A DNA stretch of 45,098 nucleotides, from the NCBI RefSeq assembly GCF_009687885.1, contig NZ_BLAF01000013.1, positions 318,924 to 364,021 on the forward strand. Direction: 5' to 3'. The notes beneath the pieces were generated by a model that saw nothing but the letters and a program-made list of their open reading frames with translations, did not search any database and was not told where the DNA came from. Source of the DNA: Acrocarpospora pleiomorpha. GTDB taxonomy: Bacteria; Actinomycetota; Actinomycetes; Streptosporangiales; Streptosporangiaceae. Below, one piece after another: positions 1 to 7,006 of the stretch (its first letter is position 1; each line of letters begins with the position of its first letter). The position numbers were made by a program, and so were the translations under genes.

Positions 1-1996
1 TTCTGGGGGCGATTGGGGCGGTTGTCGCGGTGGGAGTGGCGTTTGTCGGTGATTCAGGTGCCGGGCTGGCCTGGGCGCGCTGATCTGAGAGGGGCTGCGG
101 CGCTGGAGGGTGTGCCGTACCTGTGGGGGAGCCGCTGGGAGCAGGGCCTGCGGGTGGGCGGGGCGTGCCGCCGGTTGGGCCTGAGCCGACCACCACGTCG
201 ACGCGCCAGCTGCCGCCGAGGACGTCACCGAGGGCGGCGGCGACCACTTCGTCGCGTTTGCCCTTAAGGAAGCCTTGGACGTCGCCGGGCTTTTCGAAGC
301 CTACGGTGACCAGGTTGCCTTCGGCGCCCAGCAGGCGGCCTTGGGCGTTGAGGATCATCCAGGCAACCCGCTGCCGGGTTTTGACGGCCTCCAGGACGTG
401 CGGCCATGCCTGCATGACGGTGCCCATCCCGGAAGATTCCGCGGGTGCGGGCGCGGACGCGGGCTCGGCGGCGGGGGGTTGCGGGCTGCTGGGCATACCC
501 GGACGAGCCGCCACAGGCCAGTCGTCGTCGGATTGGGTACGGCCGCCCGTCGAGCCGGTTGACGAACCGTTGCGAGGTTCGGGAACAGAGGCAGCCGAGG
601 GGGTTTCGGGGGCGGATGCCGGACCAGATTCATGGCCGGGGCGGGAAGCAGCGGCGGAGGTCGTACCAGATTCATAGCCAGGAGAGCCGGAGGCAGAGGC
701 CGTACCTGGTTCATGGCTGGTGCGGGAACTGGCGGCGGCGGTCGCACCTGACCCGGCATGGGTCGTGGCGGGGGGCAGGCCGGATCCAGCGGGGGCCGTG
801 GCGGATCCATGGGCGGGAGCCGTACCGGATGGGGGGCGGGGGCCTTCGCGTTCGAGGCGTTCGAGGCGGGCCAGGAGGGCGGCTTCGCCCTGGGCGGCGG
901 CGGGGAGGAGGAGGCGGGCGCACATGAGTTCCAGCAAGAGCCGGGGCGAGGCCGCGCCGCGCATTTCGGTCAGACCGGCGTTGAATACCTCGGCGGCGCG
1001 GGTGAGTTCGGCGGGACCCATGGAGACGGCCTGCCCCTGCAGGCGCTCCAGCTCGTCGGCGGGCCGATCGAGAAGACCGTTACCCGCGGCTTCCGGCACA
1101 TTCGCCAGAATGACCAGATCGCGGAAACGCTCCAGCAGATCCATCGCGAACCGCCGCGGATCGTGACCGCCCTCGATGACGCGGTTCACGGCCTGGAAGA
1201 CGAGCGCGCCGTCACGACGCGCGAACGCGTCGACGATCTCGTCCAGGAGATCACCGTCGGTGTAACCGAGCAGCGAGACCGCGCGCTGGTAGGTGATGCC
1301 GGCGTCGTCGGTGCCCGCGAGCAACTGATCCAGAATGGAGAGCGAGTCACGAGCGGAACCAGCCCCGGCACGGACGACCAGCGGGAGCGCGGCCGCCTCG
1401 TACGGCACCGACTCCGACTCCAGGATCTCCTCCATGAGCTGCCGGATCGTCGCGGGCGGCATCAGCCGGAACGGGTAATGGTGGGTCCGGGACTTGATCG
1501 TCCCGATGACCTTCTCCGGCTCGGTGGTCGCGAAGACGAACTTGAGATGCGGCGGCGGCTCCTCGACGAGCTTGAGCAGCGCGTTGAACCCCTCCCGGGT
1601 CACCATGTGCGCCTCGTCGATGATGTAAATCTTGAACCGCGCGGAAACCGGCGCGAAGAACGCGCGTTCCCGCAGATCGCGGGCATCGTCCACACCACCG
1701 TGCGACGCCGCGTCGATCTCGATCACATCAAGATGGCCGGGCCCCGTCGGCGCCAGCGCCACACACGACTCGCACACCCCGCACGGATCGGGGGTCGGCC
1801 CTTCCGCACAGTTCAGACTCCGCGCGAGGATCCGGGCACTGGAGGTCTTCCCGCAGCCACGCGGCCCGCTGAACAGATACGCATGATTGATCCGCCCACT
1901 CCGCAACGCCTGGCGCAGCGGCTCGGTGACGTGTTCCTGCCCCTTGACCTCTGCGAACGTCCCTGGCCGGTACTTGCGGTAGAGCGCGAGACTCAT
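1..1996 (-). CDS. dnaX: DNA polymerase III subunit gamma/tau (3' end beyond the left edge)
   Basis: This is the clamp-loader ATPase of the replicative polymerase. Translation from the ATG at 1996 gives MSLALYRKYRPGTF, the usual DnaX start. A Walker A (GPRGCGKT, about residues 44-51), four zinc cysteines (C63, C72, C75, C78) and a DEAH-type Walker B (IIDEAH, about 125-130) follow, then a helicase-like lid and collar domain. Around positions 450-850 the frame becomes an Ala/Pro/Ser/Gly-rich linker with degenerate repeats (HEPGTAS, YESGTTS, HESGPAS). After it comes a conserved C-terminal tau-like domain (WPHVLEAVKTRQRVAWMIL, then FEKPGDVQGFLKGKRDEV). I saw no stop in this frame down to position 2, so the gene continues outside. 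SRP RNA lies directly upstream on the same strand, a common actinobacterial arrangement. Confidence 0.96.
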   Translation of the reverse strand, partial: MSLALYRKYRPGTFAEVKGQEHVTEPLRQALRSGRINHAYLFSGPRGCGKTSSARILARSLNCAEGPTPDPCGVCESCVALAPTGPGHLDVIEIDAASHGGVDDARDLRERAFFAPVSARFKIYIIDEAHMVTREGFNALLKLVEEPPPHLKFVFATTEPEKVIGTIKSRTHHYPFRLMPPATIRQLMEEILESESVPYEAAALPLVVRAGAGSARDSLSILDQLLAGTDDAGITYQRAVSLLGYTDGDLLDEIVDAFARRDGALVFQAVNRVIEGGHDPRRFAMDLLERFRDLVILANVPEAAGNGLLDRPADELERLQGQAVSMGPAELTRAAEVFNAGLTEMRGAASPRLLLELMCARLLLPAAAQGEAALLARLERLEREGPRPPSGTAPAHGSATAPAGSGLPPATTHAGSGATAAASSRTSHEPGTASASGSPGYESGTTSAAASRPGHESGPASAPETPSAASVPEPRNGSSTGSTGGRTQSDDDWPVAARPGMPSSPQPPAAEPASAPAPAESSGMGTVMQAWPHVLEAVKTRQRVAWMILNAQGRLLGAEGNLVTVGFEKPGDVQGFLKGKRDEVVAAALGDVLGGSWRVDVVVGSGPTGGTPRPPAGPAPSGSPTGTAHPPAPQPLSDQRAQASPAPESPTNATPTATTAPIAPR

Positions 1997-2061
1997 ACGG
2001 TCTCCTCGGGGAGAGCGTCGCCGATGGTCGGCTCCGGGATCGCGAGGATCCCAAAACCAGA

Positions 2062-2150
2062 AGACCCCCCGCACACCCGCCAGAGCCCGCTTATCCTTGC
2101 TGCCTTCCGGCCCTGGGGAGGTTCACAGGATGACGCCGCGCGAGGGGTCC
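2062..2150 (-). ncRNA. ffs: Signal recognition particle RNA, small bacterial type
   Basis: The minus strand carries the SRP domain IV core: CCCAGGGCCGGAAGGCAGCA, preceded by GTGAACCTC and followed by AGGATAA. The ends fold together: GGACCCCTCGCGC (from 2150) pairs with GTGCGGGGGGTCT (ending at 2062) through 13 pairs including G-U, giving a hairpin of about 89 nt typical of 4.5S RNA. The ends are set by this pairing and may be off by a few bases. It sits between tRNA-Ser and dnaX. Confidence 0.93.
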
Positions 2151-2234
2151 TGACACAGTCTAGCCCTGCCCGGCAGTGCGTGAGGCCACCTCGGAATGGG
2201 CGCGACATCCCTTGGGTCATGTAAGCTTCTCGAC

Positions 2235-2320
2235 GGAGGATTCGCCTAGTTGGCCTAGGGCGCACGCTTGGAAAGCGTGTTGGGGGCAACCCCTCACGAG
2301 TTCGAATCTCGTATCCTCCG
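2235..2320 (+). tRNA. tRNA-Ser (anticodon GGA)
   Basis: The acceptor stem GGAGGAT (2235-2241) pairs with ATCCTCC (2313-2319), with discriminator G at 2320. The anticodon arm reads ACGCTTGGAAAGCGT (anticodon GGA). A long variable arm (TTGGGGGCAACCCCTC) marks a class II serine tRNA, and the T arm is ACGAG-TTCGAAT-CTCGT. CCA is not encoded. Confidence 0.96.
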
Positions 2321-2346
2321 CGCTTGGTTGAGCAGCAAAACACGCA

Positions 2347-2375
2347 GGGGCCGGTCGATCCAACCGGCCCTTTCG
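2347..2375 (+). terminator. Intrinsic terminator downstream of tRNA-Ser(GGA)
   Basis: GGGCCGGT (2348-2355) pairs with ACCGGCCC (2363-2370) across a 7-nt loop and is followed by TTTCGTG. It lies 27 nt after the tRNA. Confidence 0.7.
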
Positions 2376-2395
2376 TGCGTCCGGGTCTCAGTTTG

Positions 2396-2481
2396 GGCGA
2401 CTCTCACGCGCCGAGACCCGACCGGTGACGAACTGGCCGCCCAATTCGAGGCCTTAGGCGACTCTCATGCGCGGAGACCCG
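2396..2481. repeat. Two 25-bp direct repeats in a gene-poor stretch
   Basis: Copies at 2396-2420 and 2457-2481 match at 23 of 25 positions (GGCGACTCTCAYGCGCSGAG plus ACCCG). The first copy also ends a hairpin: GGGTCTC (2383-2389) with GAGACCC (2413-2419). The 410 bp between the tRNA and the RNase gene hold no convincing gene. An open frame crosses it to 2606 but begins inside the tRNA. Confidence 0.6.
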
Positions 2482-2644
2482 TGGCCGTCATCGCCGGTCG
2501 GCGGATAACTGCTGATCACCTTGGTCGCCTGTGGCCGCCTCTCATGGACAAGTACCCCGGATGGCTGATCCGTTTCCGCGCAGTCAACGTGCCGGCCACC
2601 TGGTGATGTCGCGGGCGTTCCCCAGCCGCGAAGAGTTCACCATC

Positions 2645-2684
2645 CCTTTGACGATCTTTCTCTTCACTTGACACGAGTCAAAGG
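2645..2684. promoter_or_regulatory. Inverted repeat upstream of the RNase gene, possible operator
   Basis: CCTTTGAC (2645-2652) and GTCAAAGG (2677-2684) form 8-bp arms. Inside is TTGACA (2668-2673), which could be a -35 element, but I see no good -10 at 17-18 bp. The site lies 48 bp before the RNase start. Confidence 0.35.
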
Positions 2685-2731
2685 TGATCATCAGGGGTGT
2701 CACTGCCCTCGCTTTCCCTCATGGAGGCTTC

Positions 2732-3145
2732 GTGCACACCCCGCATCGCCCCCGACCCTGGTGGCCGGCACGGCTCACCCTCGTGCTCGCCGCCATCGTC
2801 TCCCTGACCGGTGTGGCCGGCATCACCCCCGCCGAAGCGTCGGTCTACAACTCCTGCACCATCTCCCGCTGCTCCGACGCGCGTTCGGCCAACGCGACCT
2901 GGAGATCCAAGGGCTACCCCACCACCAGCGGCTGGTACTCCTGGCCGGACGGCAGGTACAACTACACTGGCGGACGCCACTACAACCGCGAGGGCCAGCT
3001 CCCCAGCGGCGCCACCTACTACGAGTACGACGTCTACTCCCGGGCACGGGGCGCCTCGCGTGACGCCTACCGGATCGTCGTCAACCGCAGCACCGGCGTG
3101 ACCTGGTTCTCGCCGAACCACTACACCGACTTCTACCGGCTCTAG
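2732..3145 (+). CDS. Secreted guanyl-specific ribonuclease (RNase Sa/N1/T1 family)
   Basis: A predicted extracellular endoribonuclease of 137 residues. The GTG start is preferred because GGAGG (2723-2727) lies just upstream and an N-terminal signal peptide follows: basic WWPARL, hydrophobic core about residues 15-31, likely cleavage after AEA near residue 36. The mature part matches the RNase Sa fold: LPSGATYYEYDVYS, AYRIVVNRSTG, and FSPNHYTDFYRL at the C-terminus. The expected catalytic Glu, Arg and His are E98, R114 and H130. The next gene, 8 bp downstream, encodes a barstar-type inhibitor. That supports a toxic RNase and argues for enzyme/immunity pairing. The family and catalytic residues are recognised from memory; activity is inference. 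Confidence 0.88.
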   Translation: MHTPHRPRPWWPARLTLVLAAIVSLTGVAGITPAEASVYNSCTISRCSDARSANATWRSKGYPTTSGWYSWPDGRYNYTGGRHYNREGQLPSGATYYEYDVYSRARGASRDAYRIVVNRSTGVTWFSPNHYTDFYRL

Positions 3146-3153
3146 GAACTCCC

Positions 3154-3528
3154 ATGACCGCCGCACGTCCGCTGCCGCAATGGCTGACAGTCTCCACTGG
3201 CCCGGCGCCGGCGGTCATCGACGGACGCGCCTGCCGGACCCGCGCCGCCTTCTTCGAGGAGGCGGCACGGGTCCTGCGTTTCCCCGACTACTTCGGCCGC
3301 AATTGGGACGCATTCGCCGACTCCCTCAGCGACGCGACCCGCGCCGGAACCCTCACCCTTGTCGTGGAACACGCCGAGGACCTCCTCAGCGCCGAGCCTC
3401 CCGAACAGTTCGCCACGCTGCTGAGCATCCTGGCCGAGGCCGCCCATACCGGACTGACCATAACGCTGTACGCCGACCCGGACCACGAAGCCCCGCTCCG
3501 CCAGCGGGCAACCGAAGCCCTCACCTGA
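3154..3528 (+). CDS. Barstar family ribonuclease inhibitor
   Basis: A 124-residue cytoplasmic protein with the barstar signature: an N-terminal strand (AVIDGRACRTRAAFFEEAAR), then LRFPDYFGRNWDAFADSLSD, the motif that builds the RNase-binding helix and loop. Barstar blocks the active site of barnase/RNase Sa-type enzymes. The gene starts 8 bp after the RNase stop (TAG 3143-3145) with only a weak AGGAA as ribosome binding site, so the two are probably one transcript. Expected role: protect the producer from misdirected RNase. The pairing is direct from context; inhibition of this particular RNase is inferred. Confidence 0.88.
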   Translation: MTAARPLPQWLTVSTGPAPAVIDGRACRTRAAFFEEAARVLRFPDYFGRNWDAFADSLSDATRAGTLTLVVEHAEDLLSAEPPEQFATLLSILAEAAHTGLTITLYADPDHEAPLRQRATEALT

Positions 3529-3667
3529 TCAGGGGAGCGGCACCGAGGCGCCCATCCTCCTGACCTCGCCCTGGATCTTCATGCTGGGCGTGGTCCTCCC
3601 CGCCGTGTGGTCGCGACACCCCGGACGTCCGATCGTGGAGCAGCTCCTGACACCGACCCGCGCATAA
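3527..3667 (+). pseudogene. Possible remnant of a membrane-protein C-terminus
   Basis: In one frame the stretch after barstar reads EAPILLTSPWIFMLGVVLPA, then VWSRHPGRPIVEQLL, ending at TAA 3665-3667. It resembles the last helix and tail of a small membrane protein, but no matching start or upstream half exists. It may be a decayed fragment or chance. Low confidence. Confidence 0.25.
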
Positions 3668-3680
3668 TCGCCCCTCACAG

Positions 3681-3724
3681 CACATCCGAGAAGATCAGCC
3701 CACAAGGTGATCTTCTCGGATGTG
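3681..3724. terminator. 17-bp perfect inverted repeat, probable terminator
   Basis: CACATCCGAGAAGATCA (3681-3697) and TGATCTTCTCGGATGTG (3708-3724) are exact complements with a 10-nt loop. No U-tract follows, which is common in actinomycete terminators. It separates the RNase/barstar unit from the metalloprotease pair. Confidence 0.65.
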
Positions 3725-3797
3725 CCCCGCGTGAACCACCTGAGCATGGGGATGATTACGAAGAGTAATCGGCCGGGCGCTCAGGAGGACTGCGCGG

Positions 3798-4748
3798 ATG
3801 GATTTCAAAGACGACGCCGAACTGGACCCGTCCCAGGTCGAGGACGCCAGGGCGTCGGGGCCGCAGCCGGGCGGCGGCGGGTCGATGCCCGGTTGTGGCG
3901 CGATGCCCGGCTGCGCGCTGCCGATCGGCGGCAAGGGCGGATGTCTGCTCGTCATCATCGGCCTCGGCGCCATCCTCCTGCTCGGCCAGCCCCTGCTGAA
4001 CGGCTTCTCGGGGGAGTACGGCAACCAGCACCCGCCCAGTCCCCGCCAGCCCCAACCCAGCGGAAACCTAGCCGACCGCTGCAAATTCGGCGCAGACGCC
4101 GACCAATCCGAAGATTGCCGAATAGTCGGAATCGTCAACAGCATCCAGACCTACTGGAAACAAGCTTTCGCCGGCCGCGGTCGCACGTACACCCCCGCCC
4201 GCACCCACCTCTTCGGCGGCACCCGCACAACGGTATCCACAGCCTGTGGAAAAGCCGACTCCTCCGTCGGCCCCTTCTACTGCCCAGCCGATCGAAAGGT
4301 GTATCTAGACCTAAGCTTCTTCAACGAGCTCGAAACCCGCTTTGGCGCACAAGGCGGACCTTTCGCCCAGGCTTACGTCATCGCCCACGAGTACGGTCAC
4401 CACGTACAGAACCTGCTCGGCACCATGCGACGCGTCGGCAACGACCGGCAGGGCGCCAACAGCGGCGCGGTCCGGCTGGAACTGCAAGCCGACTGCTACG
4501 CCGGCGTGTGGGCGCACAACGCGCTGCGCACCGGCTTCTACACCGAACCCTTCAGCAAGCGAGACATCGACGAGGCGCTCAGCGCCGCCTCGGCGGTCGG
4601 CGACGACAGCATCCAGCGGCGCACCCAGGGCTACGTCACCCCCGAGGGCTTCACCCACGGGACCTCGGCGCAGCGCGAGAAGTGGTTCAGCGTCGGTTAC
4701 GACTCCGGCGACCCCGGACGATGCGACACGTTCGCGGGAAGGATCTGA
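3798..4748 (+). CDS. Membrane-anchored neutral zinc metallopeptidase (YpfJ/Zn_peptidase family), copy 1
   Basis: A 316-residue protein. The order is an acidic N-terminus (MDFKDDAELDPSQVEDA), a Gly/Cys-rich stretch, one membrane segment (about residues 48-66), a Pro-rich spacer, and a zinc-peptidase domain. The catalytic motif is HEYGH (197-201) within AQAYVIAHEYGHHVQNLLGT. The downstream RLELQADC, conserved in the family, probably supplies the third ligand. The ATG is preceded by AGGAGG (9-nt spacing). Its substrate is unknown, as for the family in general. The gene directly downstream is a close paralogue. Confidence 0.88.
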   Translation: MDFKDDAELDPSQVEDARASGPQPGGGGSMPGCGAMPGCALPIGGKGGCLLVIIGLGAILLLGQPLLNGFSGEYGNQHPPSPRQPQPSGNLADRCKFGADADQSEDCRIVGIVNSIQTYWKQAFAGRGRTYTPARTHLFGGTRTTVSTACGKADSSVGPFYCPADRKVYLDLSFFNELETRFGAQGGPFAQAYVIAHEYGHHVQNLLGTMRRVGNDRQGANSGAVRLELQADCYAGVWAHNALRTGFYTEPFSKRDIDEALSAASAVGDDSIQRRTQGYVTPEGFTHGTSAQREKWFSVGYDSGDPGRCDTFAGRI

Positions 4749-4794
4749 GGGCAGCTGTGACGGTCGGAGACAACCGACCGCGGGAGCGTCCCAG

Positions 4795-5634
4795 ATGGAC
4801 TTCGACGATCAGGCACAACTGGACACATCCCAGGTGGAGAACCGGGGCCGCGGCGGGCTCGCCATCGGCGGTGGCGCCGCCGGAATCATCGTCCTCATCG
4901 TGGCCCTGGTCTTCGGGATCAACCCCGGCGACATCATGGGCGGCGGCCAGCCCGCCGGCCTCGAACCCACCTCTGACCTCAGCGAGAAATGCAGAACCGG
5001 CGCCGACGCCGACCAGGACGAGCAGTGCCGCGTCGTCGGCGTGGTCAACAGCATGCAGGAATACTGGTCAGGCGAGATCCAGGGCTACGAACCTGCCAAG
5101 ACCGCCCTGTTCACCGGCGGCGTACAGACCGGCTGCGGCACCGCCGACTCATCGGTGGGCCCGTTCTACTGCCCTAACGACCGCAACGTCTATCTGGACC
5201 TGACCTTCTTCGACCAGCTGCGGTCCCAGTTCGGCGCCTCCGGCGGACCTTTCGCTCAAGCGTACGTAATAGCCCATGAGTACGGTCATCACGTACAAAA
5301 CTTGCTCGGAACCATGGGCAAGGTGAGCCAGGACCAGGGCCCGGAAAGCGACTCCGTCCGCCTAGAGCTCCAAGCCGACTGCTTCGCCGGAGTATGGGCG
5401 AAGAACGCGGTAAGCACCGGCTTCTACGCCAAAGAGTTCACCAAGACCGACATCAAGGAAGCACTCGACGCCGCGGCCGCCGTCGGCGACGACAGCATCC
5501 AGGAGCGCACCCAGGGCCGCGTCACCCCCGACGCCTTCACTCACGGCACCTCCGAGCAGCGCGTCAAGTGGTTCACCTCCGGCTACGACTCCGGCGACCC
5601 CGCCCGCTGCGACACCTTCTCCGGCACTCCCTGA
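4795..5634 (+). CDS. Membrane-anchored neutral zinc metallopeptidase (YpfJ/Zn_peptidase family), copy 2
   Basis: A 279-residue tandem paralogue of the preceding gene, 46 bp downstream. It has the same order: MDFDDQAQLDTSQVENRG start, membrane segment (about 25-42), short linker, zinc-peptidase domain with HEYGH at 161-165, then RLELQADC and a GTSEQRVKWFTSGYDSGD tail. It is shorter mainly because the Cys/Gly and Pro-rich N-terminal spacer is reduced. The ATG at 4795 is chosen because it gives the same N-terminus as copy 1 and GGGAG lies upstream; an overlapping longer frame from 4342 is a shadow. The pair probably arose by local duplication. Confidence 0.87.
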   Translation: MDFDDQAQLDTSQVENRGRGGLAIGGGAAGIIVLIVALVFGINPGDIMGGGQPAGLEPTSDLSEKCRTGADADQDEQCRVVGVVNSMQEYWSGEIQGYEPAKTALFTGGVQTGCGTADSSVGPFYCPNDRNVYLDLTFFDQLRSQFGASGGPFAQAYVIAHEYGHHVQNLLGTMGKVSQDQGPESDSVRLELQADCFAGVWAKNAVSTGFYAKEFTKTDIKEALDAAAAVGDDSIQERTQGRVTPDAFTHGTSEQRVKWFTSGYDSGDPARCDTFSGTP

Positions 5635-5662
5635 CCAGCAGGCAAAGCAGCCCCTTTTCTCC

Positions 5663-5668
5663 TAAACT
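5663..5668 (+). promoter_or_regulatory. -10 element (TAAACT), leaderless start
   Basis: TAAACT is followed by 7 nt and then the GTG at 5676. No Shine-Dalgarno lies between, so transcription should begin at the start codon. Confidence 0.55.
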
Positions 5669-5675
5669 ACGTAGC

Positions 5676-5972
5676 GTGATCTTTAAGTTGGTCGGCGATG
5701 GCCGCCCCTACCCCGAACACGGCCTCGGCCATCGCGAATGGGCCCAAATACCACCCAGACAGGTCAGACTCGACACACTAGTCACCACGAAAGCGGTCCT
5801 AGACCTCCACTCTCTCCTGGCCAAAGACTCCACCTTCTACGGCGACCTGTTCCCCCACGTCGTCCAATGGCAGGGCGAGTTCTACCTGGAAGACGGCCTC
5901 CACCGCGCCCTACGCGCCGCCCTCCACCAACGCTCCGTCCTCCACGCCCGAGTCCTAGAACTAGAAAACTAA
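5676..5972 (+). CDS. Small conserved actinobacterial protein, VapB-like by resemblance
   Basis: A 98-residue soluble protein: VIFKLVGDGRPYPEHG, then RQVRLDTLVTTKAVLDL, STFYGDLFPHVVQWQGEFYL, EDGLHRALRAALHQRSVLHA. I recognise it as a widespread actinobacterial family that automated pipelines often label a type II toxin-antitoxin VapB-family antitoxin; that label is from memory and weak. No PIN-domain toxin sits next to it, so a two-gene toxin-antitoxin pair is not supported here. The GTG at 5676 has a -10-like TAAACT just before it, pointing to a leaderless mRNA. A strong hairpin follows the stop. Confidence 0.8.
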   Translation: MIFKLVGDGRPYPEHGLGHREWAQIPPRQVRLDTLVTTKAVLDLHSLLAKDSTFYGDLFPHVVQWQGEFYLEDGLHRALRAALHQRSVLHARVLELEN

Positions 5973-5979
5973 CCCCCCG

Positions 5980-6019
5980 TCGGCCAGCCGGAACAAACCC
6001 ACGTTGTTCCTCTGGCCGA
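5980..6019. terminator. Bidirectional terminator between convergent genes
   Basis: TCGGCCAG (5980-5987) pairs with CTGGCCGA (6012-6019), and the inner GGAACAA (5990-5996) pairs with TTGTTCC (6004-6010). A second small hairpin, GGGCC-CACA-GGCCC, lies at 6036-6049, next to the stop of the minus-strand gene. Confidence 0.75.
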
Positions 6020-6049
6020 TCCCAACTCAGCCCTCGGGCCCACAGGCCC

Positions 6050-6838
6050 TTAAGCCAACGCCTCAGGCCGGATCACCTCGTCGCGAAGGATTCGAGCGAG
6101 ATCCTTGGTATCCGCGTTGTGGCTGGTCTGGCGACGTATCTCCAACCGGATGCTCTCCAGCATGGAGTCGGACAGAATCACCTGAGCCAAGGACTTCGGC
6201 GAAGTTGCGGCCCGTGCCTTCCAAAGGCTGTCGATGAGCCGGCGTTTGAATGCGTCCTTGCTCAGGTAGAACAGTCCATCTGTTTTAACGGCAAGAGAGT
6301 CCTCGCCCAGCAGATCGACTTCAAGAGCCAGATCGACGAGGACTGGCAATCCTCCGGTGAGATGGTAGACCTGCCAGACCTGACCGTTGGTGAGGATCAG
6401 CCACTCGACGCCCTCATTCACGGCATACATCTGCACCTGCCGAAGGTGCTTGATACCGAGCCGTTGCGTACAGCGCTTCACTTCAATGAAGGCGACCAGT
6501 TGCTTGTCGATGCGAATCCCGTAGTCCGCAAAATCACCCTTGACCTGGTATTCCATGGTCAGCTCTTCGTACTTGTCGTAGCCGAGACCGTCGCACAGAA
6601 GATCAGTGATGAGAAGCCGGGTTTCGGCCTCGTTCGCGTCGCGGGCGACGAGGTCGGCGAGGGGCTTGGAGTAGCGACGAATGGCCGCTCGAACCCGGTC
6701 GCGGGCATCGGTCTCCCATTTCGGCACCGTACGCGAGGAGGGACTGACCTTCTTCGCAAGGGCCGCCTTGGGGGTGGCCGCCTTCACGGGAACGGGCGCA
6801 CCTTCGGTCACATTTGATGCCGCGGTCTGCTCACTCAC
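6050..6838 (-). CDS. Stand-alone HsdR N-terminal-like nuclease-fold protein
   Basis: A 262-residue protein resembling the N-terminal nuclease domain of type I restriction R subunits (HSDR_N), without helicase domains. After a variable 40-residue N-terminus comes EAETRLLITDLLCDGLGYDK, then ADYGIRI (D105), LVAFIEVKR (E119-x-K121) and LRQVQMYAV (Q135). This is the order of a PD-(D/E)xK active site. The GTG at 6838 is preferred: GGGCGGGA lies upstream, and the longer ATG-started frame runs into sequence that does not look coding. The next genes on the same strand (7007-8721) also include a PD-(D/E)xK-like protein, so a defence role is possible. No methylase or specificity subunit is nearby. Nuclease activity is inferred. 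Confidence 0.8.
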   Translation of the reverse strand: MSEQTAASNVTEGAPVPVKAATPKAALAKKVSPSSRTVPKWETDARDRVRAAIRRYSKPLADLVARDANEAETRLLITDLLCDGLGYDKYEELTMEYQVKGDFADYGIRIDKQLVAFIEVKRCTQRLGIKHLRQVQMYAVNEGVEWLILTNGQVWQVYHLTGGLPVLVDLALEVDLLGEDSLAVKTDGLFYLSKDAFKRRLIDSLWKARAATSPKSLAQVILSDSMLESIRLEIRRQTSHNADTKDLARILRDEVIRPEALA

Positions 6839-6923
6839 TATGTCCCGCCCTGATGCGCTAGTGGCTAGTGTGACAAGGCACGGTAGATGGAACGGTCCGT
6901 AAATCGCAGGCGAATGCGTCGAG

Positions 6924-6939
6924 TGTCCACATGTGGACA
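6924..6939. promoter_or_regulatory. 16-bp perfect palindrome, possible operator
   Basis: TGTCCACATGTGGACA is fully self-complementary. It lies 86 bp upstream of the HsdR_N-like gene. Each half resembles an actinobacterial DnaA box core (TGTCCACA), so a DnaA site is an alternative to a repressor operator. Confidence 0.45.
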
Positions 6940-6969
6940 GCAAGCAAGCGGGCGATTCGACGACCGAAC

Positions 6970-6989
6970 GATTTCTTGGCCAAGAAATC
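6970..6989. promoter_or_regulatory. 20-bp perfect palindrome after the 386-residue protein gene
   Basis: GATTTCTTGGCCAAGAAATC is fully self-complementary. It starts 18 bp past the stop of the 7007-8167 gene and lies upstream of the 6838 gene. It could be an operator or a loop-poor terminator; the absence of a loop favours protein binding. Confidence 0.4.
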
Positions 6990-7006
6990 CTTCGAGCTGC
7001 GCTGTG

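Noticed and set aside
758..2224. A 488-codon plus-strand frame opposite dnaX
   Set aside because: The minus strand reads clear DnaX with all motifs. The plus frame is Arg/Gly-rich shadow and crosses the SRP RNA.
2268..2606. A 112-codon frame downstream of tRNA-Ser(GGA)
   Set aside because: It starts inside the tRNA and crosses its terminator. The last 40 codons look somewhat protein-like and could be a remnant, but nothing recognisable.
5676..5972. Complete VapBC toxin-antitoxin pair
   Set aside because: No PIN-domain frame lies on either side. The gene stands alone between a protease gene and a terminator.
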